Source: Margaritifera margaritifera
Taxonomy: Eukaryota; Mollusca; Bivalvia; Unionida; Margaritiferidae
Reading direction: 5' to 3'
NCBI GenBank assembly: GCA_029931535.1
Contig: JAQPZY010000640.1
Location: 186,001-250,000 of the forward strand
Length of the DNA stretch: 64,000 bases
Position numbers and translations under genes: made by a program. The notes beneath the pieces were generated by a model. It saw nothing but the letters and a program-made list of their open reading frames with translations. It searched no databases and had not been told where the DNA came from. Shown in pieces: positions 46,805 to 60,014 of this stretch; position 1 is the first letter of the stretch, and every line of letters begins with the position of its first letter.

Positions 46805-47630
46805 CGAATTTCTTGGTCAGCAGTGTAAATAATATTTCATAATTTACTCCAGTAAATTATCAAAATGATTTAAATTGGAACATCCACCAATTCGCGGACT
46901 TGCATAAAACAAAAATATGTACCAACATCTAAAATACATGTGCAGTATAATGAATGCTATATATAGTAAAAAAAAACAACACACACACAGAAAAAAAGAA
47001 AAAAAAGAAAGACAGCTCACGGCCATATCGGTATTTAAGCCACATGCTAAAGCGATCTAAAATTAAAAGACCAACGTTTATCTTCTAGATTCAAACTTTA
47101 TACAATCCGAATTAAAACCACTCTGCTATTCCGGATTCCGAGCAGTGATTCCAGTCCTGTTTAATAATTATATTTTACACCGCTAATAGAATCGCGCGAT
47201 TTCCTGAAGTGATCATATAAACAACTACCTGACGGATGCCAACAGCAGAACACCGATAGTTAGACAACACCGCTTATGCGACAACTTTCTTTCAGTCCCA
47301 CTGGTAGTCGTATTACCTTTGAGCGACATATATACTAAACATTTCGTTGACACATACATATGAACCATTCGGCTACGTCGCCCAATCCTAGGTCATATGC
47401 ATGAACGGAAATCCTTTTACCTTGCGGCGACAGTAAATGGGCGACACAAAATGTATGTTTTTCATTTATTTTGTTTTACCACTTTTTCGGGTCTTTTACA
47501 TTCCTTTCAATATCCCCTACAGAAGTCACTATATAGGCACATTAATGACTCTTACATATTCACACATATTCACTGTACAAAGATCTCGCCGGAAGGTACC
47601 ACTTTATATGTTGTCGCCTAAAGGTAGGAT
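46805..47630. other. No recognised gene
   Basis: AT-rich; the short open frames at 47397–47661 do not resemble a known family and precede a Penelope fragment. Confidence 0.5.
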
Positions 47631-47639
47631 TTGTCATTA

Positions 47640-48375
47640 TATATCCTGGAGGGAAACATAGAAACTGACCTGTATTCTAAACCAACTGACTCTCACCAAT
47701 ATCTACTCACAACCCGCTGCCACCCAAAGCACGTAGTAAAAAATCTTCCTTATGGTAAAACGCATATGCTCTAATCCTGCTACCTTTGAAAAGAGACTCA
47801 GAGAGCTTAAGGGGAACCTTAGAAGGAGAGGATACAGAAATAGCTACATCGAGGAGACTATTAACAAAACTAGACTCCTCGACAAAGGAACCCTCCTGAA
47901 ATATAAAACCAAGAAAACCAACAAACGCGTCCCCTTCGTGGTTACTTTCCACCCCGACGCCCCAAAGTTACAACAGATAATTCTGAAGCATTGGAACCAG
48001 ATTGAATCCTCTGAGAGCCGCATTAGCAACAAAATCAACGCGAAACTCGCCAACCATTATAACTCGACTGGGCATTCAATCGAGTCCCTCGAGATGCTAC
48101 CGATGCGATTGATTATAACCTGGGGTGGACCGATATAGAACGCACACGTAAGGAACGATACTGGATACTTCAATTGAAAACTCAAAGGGAGTTCGGCCTA
48201 AATGAAAAAGTCTAACCTTCCTATTGCAATCTTATCAAAACTACAGACATGCATCAGTTTATCAGACGTACGCATTTTTGCGATAATATTTATCCAAGTA
48301 AATATTCCGTAACTCCTTCTAAGTATTATTGGTATTCTTCTTCTTCTTCTTGATGCTATTATCATCATAATTTTA

Positions 48376-48428
<53 letters not shown>

Positions 48429-48430
48429 CT
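47640..48430 (+). mobile_element. Penelope-like retroelement 3, + strand, 5'-truncated
   Basis: The frame begins ETDLYSKPTDSHQYLL near 47657, shifts near 47765, and runs through FEKRLRELKGNLRRRGY…RVPFVVTFHPDAPKLQQ (47752–48000) to SNKINAKLANHYNSTGHS and a final WILQLKTQREFGLNEKV (about 48150–48212). The RT thumb is joined in frame to the end of the GIY-YIG domain: linker and catalytic half are missing. The 3' end matches element 2 (reverse complement near 37100–37200) and closes with trinucleotide repeats. Confidence 0.85.
48376..48428. repeat. (ATT)n microsatellite at Penelope 3' end
   Basis: About 17 ATT units directly after the element's 3' UTR; element 2 also ends in trinucleotide repeats. 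Confidence 0.9.
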
Positions 48431-48922
48431 GAACTCTTGTCCGTTATCCCACTATACCATGCTCTTAACATACTTCCTGAGTACCTCCATGCATAACTTT
48501 ACCGGGATATAATTTCCTTTGCACATTTTGATGATGGCTTTGATTTATCGCCGTGCATGGTGTCAGTCCTTTGTTCTATATCTGGGATTAGGCCTAAACA
48601 CTTTGGTCCTCTGCGTGATACGCACGATAAACACTTCTTTGAAATTTTGTACACACCTTTGTTGGGTTGATGGCAGCATAACATAGATATGTAGTTTACC
48701 CGTTTTAGACCGTTTTTAATTTTGTCTTCTTTCTTCTATTGTTTATCCTTTGTTTCTCTATTTCCCCGACATTTAAACATGTAGGAGTCAAACATTTTTC
48801 TTGGCTTTGTGTTTGGTGTTTGTTTTGTGGATATAAATTGCTTCTTCCCCTGACAAAGAGCTTGTTTAGTTCGAAACGTTCGGAAACTGATTTGTATTTG
48901 CGCCGTTATCAATTTTAGTGTC

Positions 48923-48924
<2 letters not shown>
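48431..48924. other. Intergenic, with a hammerhead-like core
   Basis: No gene. At 48850–48880 CTGACAA, a short stem (GAGC/GTTC) and GAAAC occur in the order of a hammerhead ribozyme core; see findings. Confidence 0.35.
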
Positions 48925-48995
<71 letters not shown>

Positions 48996-49080
48996 GCAAA
49001 TAAAAAATAAAATGAATAATGAATAATGAAATAAAAATACAATAATAATGTTTTTTTGTTTTGTTTTTTCCATTATTATT

Positions 49081-49136
<56 letters not shown>
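48925..49136. repeat. Two (TA)n tracts at left border of copy B
   Basis: TA tracts 48925–48993 and 49082–49136 flank about 90 bp of A-rich DNA. Duplicated sequence starts right after the second tract. Confidence 0.9.
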
Positions 49137-49139
<3 letters not shown>

Positions 49140-50246
49140 TCTTCATTATCTTCTAATATGTACTAGTTTAATTTGCTGTAATAAAAATTTTAGAAAAGAG
49201 TAAGAGTTTTTTTGCAGAATTCGTGATTCGTAAATTTGAGGTGCGATTCGTTCGAAATTTCAATCTGATTCCCCTATTTTCTTCATTACAGTGGAATCGC
49301 CCATACGACATCATGGTCAAGAAGCCTTACTTTATGTGTATTAAAACATTAGGGGACCGACAATTGGAATTTAAGGGGGAAGGGGGTTAACCTTTTAAGA
49401 AATATTTCCGGCCCTCAAAAAGCTAAAAAGAAATTTCTTGCTCTGATTTGTAGAAAAAAGACTTTGTTATATCCATCATTTTGGTTGTGAACATTTCATG
49501 TGATAAAAGAAAAAAAAAAGATCCTGCTCGGATAAAAATTCCTCCAACACCTGATTAGGGTATGCATTCCATGGCGTAAATCCTGTTATACGCAAGACAA
49601 ATGTCACTAATAGAATACCTACGACCAATTGATCATTGGAGTACTTGACACGAGTGTGAGGAGTTTCCGAAATAAGCTATGATGCATACAAGTACCTCCT
49701 ATTGCAGGGACAGACTGTTTCCATTTTCTGCTCATTTCAGTCAAAATCGTTCTATGAAGGCGACACTATGTTCCTATGCTGCAGTCGAGTAGCAGCTACA
49801 GCCCTTAAAATAGATGCAGATCTTCAGTTATTTGAACAAAATATGACCAGATATGAGTTTTGAGCCACATAGTGTGAAATTATAGATAATTCAGCATATT
49901 TGCGGCGAGAAAGTATTTAAGTGAAAATAAAATTGGAATGCGTTGAGCTTGGGGTTATTTCTGCTGCTGCAATGTAATGATAAAATGTACAATACTATGT
50001 TTGCGAGAAACATACTTTCCCCTATGTGTGCCTCCAAATACCTGATTTAAATCTGGAACACACACAAAGAACCTTAGTACACCAGTCCTAGTCTAAGTAT
50101 ACCCAAAACATTGTGTTTAACACACCTGTTTAATCATATCATATTACCAACTTGTTGATTCACAAAGTTACAAAGCATATTCAAGCGAGGAAAGTAAAAC
50201 TTGATACATGCAAAACTCTGGAGTAGTTGTTTTAGAACGGAAAAAA

Positions 50247-50357
50247 ATGGCAGCAACTGGCAATGTCGGCTACAATTATCTTGGCGCATTTGGACTGAAG
50301 GTGCCCAACATTTGTCTCGGGACCATGACATTTGGAACCTGCAAGGGATCTTTTTAA
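50247..50357 (+). pseudogene. AKR copy B exon 1, ends in TAA
   Basis: Same length as in copy A. Changes: Ala8Gly, Ser15Phe, Ser20Pro and Pro37stop, with one silent change. Donor GTAAGT is intact. Confidence 0.85.
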
Positions 50358-50528
50358 GTAAGTATAGCCAGCAATTCACGTTGTGTTAATTAAATTAAAA
50401 CTTTTCATTTATATCACAACTGTAAAACAATGCTGGTGAATGTTATATTGGTACCGAGTTGGAGGAATCACCGAGTACAAAAAAATATATAATATAGATG
50501 GTCGACAACTAAACCTGCACATGTCGGT

Positions 50529-50594
50529 TTCGAAATTTGAACCCGGGAGCAAAGAGGCACAGAAAAGACCTTACCACTACGCTAGTTCATGTGC
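50529..50594 (-). other. tRNA-like / SINE head remnant (copy B)
   Basis: Counterpart of 13251–13317, with A- and B-box-like motifs preserved. Confidence 0.5.
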
Positions 50595-52367
50595 CAGTTT
50601 CACTTAGATTCTAAACAGTTCTCCTTAAATTGAGATTTTACATAACCAGTTTTATAATTGTATTTATAACACTGGAAATTTTATGGAATGTCGAGATTGT
50701 CAAAAGCATGATGTTAAGCCTCTTACCAATACAAGTTTATACTTAGCGGTATTTTTAGTGGCAAAAAACAGCAAAACGTTTCCTCAACAAATGAACAGGA
50801 TTGAATTAATAAGAATTCAAGATAGAACGACTGGATAATAACCTTCACCATCTTCCAGTGTATATTTCATGGTCATTGATAAAGAACTGAGCAAGATATT
50901 ACCAAATTTTAATTTAAGGATCAAATACGAGTGATTTCTCGAAACTGGGGTCAGGTCTCAACCGTCAGGTTTGTGTACAAAATGGTAAAATTTTGATACA
51001 ATATTACTTAACCTAACTCAATGGTGGGACAACTGTACCAGTTTTAAAGTTTTTGTTACAATATCGCAGCAGATTTTACACCTGAATAAAGTTTTTTGCT
51101 TCAATCACAGAACTTTCATAGATAGGAAAATAAATACAAATATAAATTTAAAAAATGGTGAGATCTTCTGGGTCATTAGTTTATTTTTTGATCATGAAAA
51201 TGTCCACGTGACTGCACTTTTGTGTGTGCATGTTTCCTAACCTAACATTCGAAGGCAAAGCGAAAACAAGTAAAATTCATCAACCATTTCATCATTGTGG
51301 CTTAAGACTCCTCTCTGTCCACCCTCTCTCTCTCTGTGACTCTCTCTGTCTCTCTGTCTCTCTCTCCCTCTCTATCCACAATTGTTCTCTGCTCCATGTC
51401 CTCTCTTTCTTATCCAGCGTCTCCATTACCCTTAAATTTATTTATAAAAAAAAGAAATATCCACGTTTTGGTACAGAATTTGTCAGATCTTTTAATCTCG
51501 ACAGCATAAGTATCTCGAAGTAAACAGCTCATTAGTTTCTTTCCTAATCATCCCTAAACGCGCCTCGTGTACTTGACCTTACCTGTGACTGGTTCATATG
51601 CACCAGCTCAAAACAAAATGAAAAGCATTTCGCCACTGGCAATGTATGCTAATATCGTCGAATATTTTACTAATATGTTTTTTCAAAATGTATCACAGAC
51701 ACTTTTTTATTATCTAAGATAGAACTACCTAAACCACAATCTTAGCTGTGTCTCTTAGGATGTTATGAAAAATGACCCTTCGATCCCACTGTAGCAGACG
51801 TAGTTTATTTATTTAAAGGCATCTTATCTTTGGACTAAACCTTGATGCATAACTTTCTCTATTAGTGACCCTGATATCGCTCACATGAAGATGATAATAA
51901 CATTGCACATATTTTATTGTCTTCAGAATTTATATCTCTGTGTAAGCTATATGCACACACTCACACGCAGACACACACACACACACATATATATATAAAG
52001 AAGGAGAGATTCACTAAAATCTGCTTCTGCTATCACCTGTATATAGTTTCCACTTGCTCATAGAGACTACCATATTTAAGTCCCCAGTTTACCTGCATAT
52101 AGCGAGTTCCTGCTCAACGCGAATAGCAACCGCTAATTTTCGGTCTCGTGGACCCTCGTGTACTGTGTACAACCACCGTTGATTATTAGGTATGAATGTC
52201 TACTTCTAATAAATGGCATTTAAAAGACCTAACATTACCGTTGAAGAATTTCACCTACTATCTATCTATATACGCATCACTTCTTTCAAATCCAGTTACA
52301 GGACTCTTACCTCTATGTAAAGATCACCTTTTGTGTTCGGTCCCATGACCTATTATAATCGATAGGT

Positions 52368-52372
<5 letters not shown>

Positions 52373-52427
<55 letters not shown>
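52373..52427. repeat. (TA)n tract at large A/B indel (copy B)
   Basis: Followed at once by sequence equal to 20103 in copy A; marks where about 4.6 kb is absent. Confidence 0.9.
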
Positions 52428-52429
<2 letters not shown>

Positions 52430-52575
52430 GTGAAAATTGTACTTCCATCTCATTCCGCGTAAAAGTGTCAGTGTGACTTCTGAAAGATTTTACCTAAAGT
52501 TTTCAAACCATGCAATTAGCGATAATGTTTTTAGAAATGTAACTCTTAAAATCTGCATTTATCCTCTCTTGGTGA

Positions 52576-52735
52576 GGCAATGTGTTTGGATTAAATGGAT
52601 GGCAATAACGGAAAGACAATGATTTCAGGCAAGGGGTTTGGATTAAATGGATGGGAATAATGGAAAGGTAATGGTTTCAGGCAAGGGGTTTGGATTAAAT
52701 GGATGGCAATAATCGAAAAGACAATGGTGTCAGAA
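52576..52735. repeat. Tandem repeat of about 52 bp, 3 units, copy B only
   Basis: GGCAAGGGGTTTGGATTAAA-type units repeated three times; copy A has a single unit (about 20253–20310). Confidence 0.9.
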
Positions 52736-52812
52736 CAATCTCTAGTTAAATACTATCAATGGATTTCGTATCACTCGTAAAACATACATTCATCTAGCAT
52801 TACGAATTGCTG

Positions 52813-52817
<5 letters not shown>

Positions 52818-52863
<46 letters not shown>
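52818..52863. repeat. (TA)n microsatellite
   Basis: Counterpart of 20395–20444. Confidence 0.95.
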
Positions 52864-52868
<5 letters not shown>

Positions 52869-53057
52869 TCCTTCGACATTTTCCTTCTTATCTTTATCAA
52901 TATTTACTTTTTTAAATAGGATTTTGTCACCAAATTTATATGGAAGGATGAATTATTCTCATCGATTAATACGGTGCAGTTGAAACAGAAAAAATAAAAT
53001 AAAATAAACAAGAGAACTGTTAAAGTTATAATGTTAAATCTTCATACTTATTTTCAG

Positions 53058-53203
53058 CTTTTTGAAAGTAGTAGACAGTTAGATGAGAAACAGTCACATG
53101 AAGTCTTGGATAAATATGTGGAGCTCGGTGGAACTTTTCTCGACACGGCGAACGTTTATTGTAAAGGAAAGTCAGAGGAAATCATAGGGAACTGGCTTCA
53201 AAA
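53058..53203 (+). CDS. AKR copy B exon 2
   Basis: Acceptor ATTTTCAG; keeps Asp66 and Tyr71 (FLDTANVY); Asn63Thr and Ile70Val against copy A. Confidence 0.8.
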
Positions 53204-54507
53204 GTACGTATTGATCTATATTACTATGTCATTCGTGATGGAATTCTGGCCACAGCACTGAGCAGAACCCCAAAAAGTACACAACAATTAGTTGATGTAT
53301 CGTCCTCTATTAGGTACTGGGTATTGACCTTTTGAACTGTTTGAGCATGGAGTCTGCCATATTGTATCGTCACGCAATGACGCACGAAATAGATTGATCT
53401 ACTTATGGTAAATTGACCTTTTACACTTCAAAATATCTCGAGACTAAACAGTATAGACATTTCACATCAGAATAATAGATCTTACAAACTAAAAGGGCCT
53501 CTGATCAATCAGACGAGAAATGTAAAATATTGTTGAGAGGAGAAGCACTTGTTCACTAAGTTAAATACGAATTAAATTCCCAGCAGTAGCATTCATATTC
53601 CAAGGAAATGCTAACATATTTGTAAAGTCAAATATCGGGACATAGGTTTGAATATGCTGGTTTCGTTGGATTATTTTGGAATGGAATAAATGGAATAAGA
53701 AAAATAAAGCTAAGAATTTACAGCCCTCACACATCTTTTGAAAGTATACGAGATTTTAAAGAAATTGGTTGAATTAACGGCTGGATTCCCGCGATTGCTA
53801 TTATTTTTGAAAACCTGGGATATTACATAACTATAGTCTTTCAGACAAACGTTGACCGATTCGCCCATAAATGGTTAGGCTTCCTTGAAATGGGTCAGTT
53901 GGTTTCGTACACAGATGCTGAATCAGGTGTAAAGTTATACTTTGTTCTTTTATTTTTGTTTTTTAATCTGGCTGCCGTTGGAAGAAAGGGCTGTTTTCTT
54001 CTAAGCATATTGCAAATATGTAATTAGAGAGGCTCTAAACTTTACAGTTCTAACCACAAATTATATAATATTATGCAATCAGATAGATGACACAGTTTCT
54101 AGACCGTAATAAAATTGTAAATAGATCGAAACATTATATAATCTTATTTTCAGCCTTAGTACAGATAAGAATAATTATGATACTCCTTTTGCATACCACA
54201 CTTTGGTAGCTTCGTCGCAAGTTTTCTTTATCTTCATTTTATAAAGAAAAAGCATGTTTGTTGATTTTATCAGTATCCTTTTTTGACTTGCTCAGATGTT
54301 TGATAAGAAGGCAGAACGAAGCTAGCTAGAGGGACACATATTAGGATTAAGATGACCTATTTAAAACCATTTTATAATTTTGAAGAAAGAAACAAAAAGA
54401 TGTTTGTTTTTCAAAGTTTTATTCCATCAATTGTGCGTCCTCTTTGGCACATTTTTGAAGCACCAATACTATTTCTGTATTTAGTACAGTTTGTTTTTAA
54501 TATTTAG

Positions 54508-54661
54508 ACAAAAGCGTGATAGAATTGTTCTTGCCACTAAGTGTCGTATCCCGATGGATGACAGTGATGTGAACAAGTGTGGAAAGAGCAGGCGACATAT
54601 CGTACAAAGCGTGGAAGAGAGTCTAGCTCGCCTCAAGACAAACTATATTGACCTTCTGCAG
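54508..54661 (+). CDS. AKR copy B exon 3
   Basis: Keeps Lys97; Leu112Lys; GC donor (GCAAGT) as in copy A. Confidence 0.8.
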
Positions 54662-55389
54662 GCAAGTTACTACTTAGATCCATGAATAGTTGCTCTCATA
54701 AATCAAGCTAGAAATTAAATTGATTTTTATTCTGCGAATTTTATCTTTCCATATGTAAGTTTTCTTTACGCTCAAAATAATTTTACGGAACAACGTTTAT
54801 CAATTGTGATATAAGGATATAAACCATAGATATAGAAGAGGAGGTCAATGTCAGATTTCAGATATTGAGGGAATATGATATGCAATATATAAATCTTCCT
54901 GTTTATCCAACAGACAACTATAAGGATAATGTGTCTTTCTCTATATCGCACCTCATTAGTATGTTTCGGAAAGACTCAGAATTACATATCAAAATTTAGT
55001 GAAGACCGACGATTTTACAGGAGTCCTCTTTTACATTTTAGCCCAGTTAATCCAACCATGATCAGTCTTTTTTTGAGTATCCGGAAATCGAGCATTCCAC
55101 ATTGTGTGGCTGTCTTGCAACGTTTAAGCAACATCTATGCTAGTATGGTGAAATCGCCTAAACAAAAAGCTGATCATTCTGACATGCTTTATCTTTAAAA
55201 ACAAGAAAGAAAACAAAAAAACATAAAGATTAATCAGATAATTATAGTTTGTCCTCCTTTGTAACACGGACATATTAGCATCCTGCTCAAACTGACAGAA
55301 TTTGTCCTCCCTTTTTGGAGAAAAACAGTGATCAATTAGGACAGTATGAACTATTAACGGTATGAAAATATTTTTATATTCACATGCAG

Positions 55390-55563
55390 GCTCATGCGTG
55401 GGACAATGCTACACCCATAGAGGAGACCATGAGGACATTTGATGATCTTGTACGCTCTGGGAAAATCCGTTACTATGGTTTCAGTAATGTTTGTGGATGG
55501 CAGTTGCAGAAAATTGTGGATTTTGCAAAATACAACAGAATCAATCTACCGATTAGCTTACAG
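55390..55563 (+). CDS. AKR copy B exon 4
   Basis: Keeps His139; one Cys-to-Ser and one Gln-to-Leu change; donor GTATAT. Confidence 0.8.
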
Positions 55564-56084
55564 GTATATCGTCAATTACAAATACTTCAGGTTCGTAGAC
55601 TTATAAATATTACATGTGTGTTGGGCTTGAATTCAGTCATCATAATCCCCACACCTTTTCGCAAAGGTGATATAATTTAGTTTGTTGTTGAGTTGTTTCT
55701 TTTGAACACATGCCTTGCACAAAACAACGTGATCTTATCTGCGTATGTATGCATGCCTGCGTGCATAAACATTAATTACTTCCCTTACACTGTTTATGGT
55801 AGAGACTTGAAATGTTATGATGTGTTTGGGACTCGGTTGGAGGACAGACACGTGCTTAAAGCCAATAATGCCGTTTGTCTGCAGCCATTTAGTTTCCCTT
55901 GCAATTTTTGTAATTATATTCTTGTCACAACACCGATAACTTTGTTTTAAAGCCTCAAGTGTTAGGAACAGTCTGGAAGAAAAAAAATAATTTGTTACAA
56001 TACTTTCCACCATGACAATTCCCCAATCCCACTATTGATTATCAATTACAATGTACATATTTTATATACCAAATAACCACTAAA

Positions 56085-56350
56085 GGAAGATTTTGAACAA
56101 TACAAAGTCCCTTACTCAAGCAGCACACAAATTCGGATATTTGGGTGCAAACGACACTACAAAAGCGCGTGACGTGAAACCTCCTGGAACCAGCCCTATC
56201 AAAGCTACTAAACTTTAGATCCTGTCTATCATACATACTATAGGAAGATTTTAAACACGAAAAGGTCCCGCACTAAAGCAGCACAACAAGTCTGATGTTT
56301 GAGTAAAAGTGACGTCATAAACTCACGTGGCGTGAAACCACATGAAACCA
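56085..56350. repeat. Direct repeat pair in intron 4 (copy B)
   Basis: Counterpart of 24335–24590. Confidence 0.65.
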
Positions 56351-56580
56351 GCATTATCATACAAGATTTTGTTTTACAACACCGCAAATTTCTTTCTTTG
56401 AAACCTTGGAGATAGTAAGGAGCTTTTTGCAAAATAACAGCTATTTAGTTACATGGATTTCCACGAAAACAATTCTCCATTTGTAACCGAAATAACATAT
56501 TATGTATTGTTTCACAACATAAAAGCGGCTGTAATTTTAATTCAGCATTACTGTAAAGTTAAATATTGTCTTTGTTGCAG

Positions 56581-56678
56581 CAACAGTACAGTCTTCTGTG
56601 CAGGCAATCCGAATGGGAGGAATTCATGGTATGCAAGAATGAAGGACTTGGGGTCTTACCCTGGGGTGCCCTTAAGAG
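56581..56678 (+). CDS. AKR copy B exon 5
   Basis: Protein identical to copy A; one silent change. Confidence 0.8.
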
Positions 56679-57101
56679 GTAAGAGTTGCAGCATATTCTT
56701 ACTTTGAAAAGCGTATACTCTTAGTTATCGCACAACGTACATAATTTTGCATTACCAGCGAAATAGTTTTTGATCACATAAACGAACAATATATGATAAA
56801 TATATTTTGATTGTTAAGGCACAAAGATAGATGGAGAGAGACTAATAACTAAGACAGAAAGCCTGAAAAGTGAAATTTAATAAGATACACACAAATATTG
56901 AGACACTATATGACCAATCGTTTAGACAAAAAGATGTCAATTCATGATTGATACGTCACTAAGGCCCTTTTTATAAATAAAATGTGATAGGCTGAGTACA
57001 ATATACACTCACAAAGCCCTCCTTTTGTCATAAAATCTAGTTGTTAACTAGTAGGCGTTGCAATGTCAATACTTTATATGGTGTCTTTATTTTTATTGCA
57101 G

Positions 57102-57289
57102 CGGGTTTTTATCGGGAAAGTTCAAACGTGGGGAGAAACCGAACAAAACACAGAGCCGAGTCGGGTTCTATAATGTTGATGAGAAAGTTGCCAAAGAAGT
57201 TGGCCTCGGAGTTGTTTGGAATGACTACGTTGAAAACGATGTCTACGGGAATCTTATCGACAAGATGGGCAAAATTGCTGCCACACATG
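57102..57289 (+). CDS. AKR copy B exon 6
   Basis: Two Ala changes (to Glu and Gly), then Ala-to-Val and Trp-to-Gly; splice sites intact. Confidence 0.8.
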
Positions 57290-57437
57290 GTAATTATCCC
57301 TAATGATCCTTTCGCTACATCCAGATAACAAGCACAGATGTTTAGATACACGCATATACTATTATCCCTGACCAACACGATCGTTATGATTATGTCAGCT
57401 TGGCAAAGATTGTTATGATATATATCTAGAGTACCAG

Positions 57438-57440
<3 letters not shown>

Positions 57441-57512
<72 letters not shown>
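57441..57512. repeat. (TA)n microsatellite, copy B only
   Basis: About 36 units in intron 6; copy A has no TA tract at the matching place (near 25650). The minus-strand frame running from it into exon 6 is a shadow. Confidence 0.9.
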
Positions 57513-57518
<6 letters not shown>

Positions 57519-58112
57519 TATGTATAATGATATAGTGAAAGTCTTCAAAACCGAAACTCCAGTATACCGGACTCCACTCATGACGGAATAAATTTCTTAG
57601 TCCAGAATTGTTCCGTTTTTGATATAATCATTTCTTTCCCAGTAAACCGAAACCCCCCAACTCCGAATGCCGAAACAAATTTTATTCCCAAGTTTCAATT
57701 TTACGCTTAAAAAACTCCCTAAAAAACCGAAAATCAATTAAAACTTGGAAATATATTTTAGCTGCTAAATTCCTGACGCACGCTGGAACAGATTAATTAC
57801 GGTTAGCAAGTACTGTAGTGGGCTAATCTGTGAGACAAAGGTCCGGAAAATGTCGAAAGGGCACGCGAGGTTTATACAATAATTGAGACGCGCGGCGACT
57901 CAGATTAGGGCGGATATAAGGCCAATCGGAAGTCTTTGTACCACACAAAACAGCCAGCTTTTAAGGCAGATTAATAATAACTAAATGCTTGTAGGTAAGC
58001 CATTTAAGAAAGACTATGTTTATCTGCTTATTATCTAATTGTGATTGATGATATTCATTTGTATACATGATCAATATAACATTGTTTGCTTGTTTTTTAA
58101 AATTACATATCA

Positions 58113-58379
58113 GAGCTTTATTAACCAGGCATGTGTCCTCGCTTTTGATGCTTTGCTGACGGAGACCGACAAAGCAGTGTTCTAAAAGTCAGATTCACTC
58201 AATGACATTCCCTGAAGATATAGACCTTATACAGAGATTTAAAACTACGCGATAGCTAAGGATGAGTGTACTTTGGCTACGGCACAAGAAATGGAATCAT
58301 TAACACAAGCTACATTATTTATAGAAAGATGTAAGAAAAGACAGACAACGCTCTACGCCTTCTTTAAGCCAGAGTATTG
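58113..58379 (+). pseudogene. Possible pogo-type transposase tail (copy B), decayed
   Basis: Counterpart of 26210–26479 with stops and a frame change; the terminal [10 protein letters not shown] is kept. Confidence 0.4.
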
Positions 58380-59286
58380 AACTGTGAATATTATGAATTA
58401 TACGGATTATTTAAACATTGTGCGGCAGCATTTATAATTCTAATGAACTCATAGTAAATTATAAAATTATCTCATTCCCATACATTTTCTTTCCTCTTTT
58501 AGGTATTATCCGCCGTGAATTGCTCTTTTATTGATCATGTCCATCATAATTTTGTCGGCAATAGCTTACACTACTAAAGAGGTACAAATTCCGTAGATAA
58601 TTTTATACAGTTGGGTATCTATCCATTAACGGTCTTCGCGCATGAATACTAATTTATTGAGCTGGTGCCTGATTGGATGAGCTTGTTTCTACCACAGAGA
58701 CTTAGTGAAAAGACCTAAATCAAACCTGGAATGTAAATGTATATATCTGGATGCCTGACAATTTCGAATACGAGTGACCTATGCAGATCTGAATCACGAA
58801 ATATGATTTAAGATTGGTGAATCTCGATATATTCTTTGGGGCTTTAAGATTTCAACCTTGTGTGAGGACGAAAATCATTGGATATCTTATTACATGATCG
58901 GTATGTGATTAAGTGATCGTGTTGTCCATCTTTGTTTCTGTATATCAGAACAGATTACAATCCAAATGGATATGATAAACCATTGCATAATACATTGCGC
59001 ATTTGATCATGGATGCAATCTGGACTATATCAATCGTGCTATGTGCGATCTGAATGACTGAGTGTGTTACCAGTCTATATACTACAATTTTCAACTGAAT
59101 TTGAAAAAATAACATATTGACATCAAAGCCGAGAACAACGTGGCATTGAATATGTTTGGTATTCAAACACAGTTATCCTTTTTTCATCGACGCATAGTAG
59201 TTTGCAGATTTTGAATTAGTTCTATGCATAGTGTTTGATACCACAATTATTCTCCGGTGGATAGTTTTAGTTTCATCAATTGTTCT

Positions 59287-59507
59287 ATTGTCCATATGGT
59301 GATATGTTATGTATCTGGCTAGTATATATTACTGTCCATATGGTGACATGGTTTGCATCTGGCTAGTATATATTACTGTCCATATGGTGATATGGTTTGT
59401 ATCTGGATAGTATCTATTACTGTCCATATGGTAACATGGTTGCATCTGGCTAGTATATATTCCTGTCCATATGATGACATGGTTTGTATCTGGCTAGTAC
59501 ATATAAC
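59287..59507. repeat. 44–45-bp minisatellite, 5 units (copy B)
   Basis: Same unit as 27778–27997; the open frame at 59353–59613 is a translation of the repeat. Confidence 0.95.
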
Positions 59508-59874
59508 TCTGAAATGCCGTTTTATATGCGGATTTGGGCTCTGTTTTATTCCTGAAGAAAAGGGGCGGAGATTCTTTTGTCATCTCAAAGTAAAGCAGAT
59601 TTTTTATAAATAAATTGATTGAATATGATTGTGTGGCTGCAGATTTAGTTGATGACTAAAGACTGATTGCTCTGTTGCATTAGTGACAAAAACGAAACGA
59701 TTGTTTTTGGATCTAGAAAATATCTTTAAATGATATATCTTATTTTCAGGCCTATATATACTACAATTAAAGGATTTTGCAATGCGGTCGCTGATATCAT
59801 TCATGCATTCCATCGCCTAATTTAGTACACTTGACTAGATCATATTATTGCACCGAGAACTTGTATGTTCTCAG

Positions 59875-60014
59875 GTAAATCTATACCCCAAGTGGCGATC
59901 AGGTGGCTGCTTCAGCAAGATGTTGTTGCCTCGGTAATCATAGGTGCCACCTCAGTAAAACAACTGGAGGACAATATGGGGGCATCGGCAGGCTGGGAAC
60001 TCACCAAAGAGGAG
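59875..60014 (+). CDS. AKR copy B exon 7
   Basis: Protein identical to copy A, including the cofactor loop; two silent changes. Confidence 0.8.
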
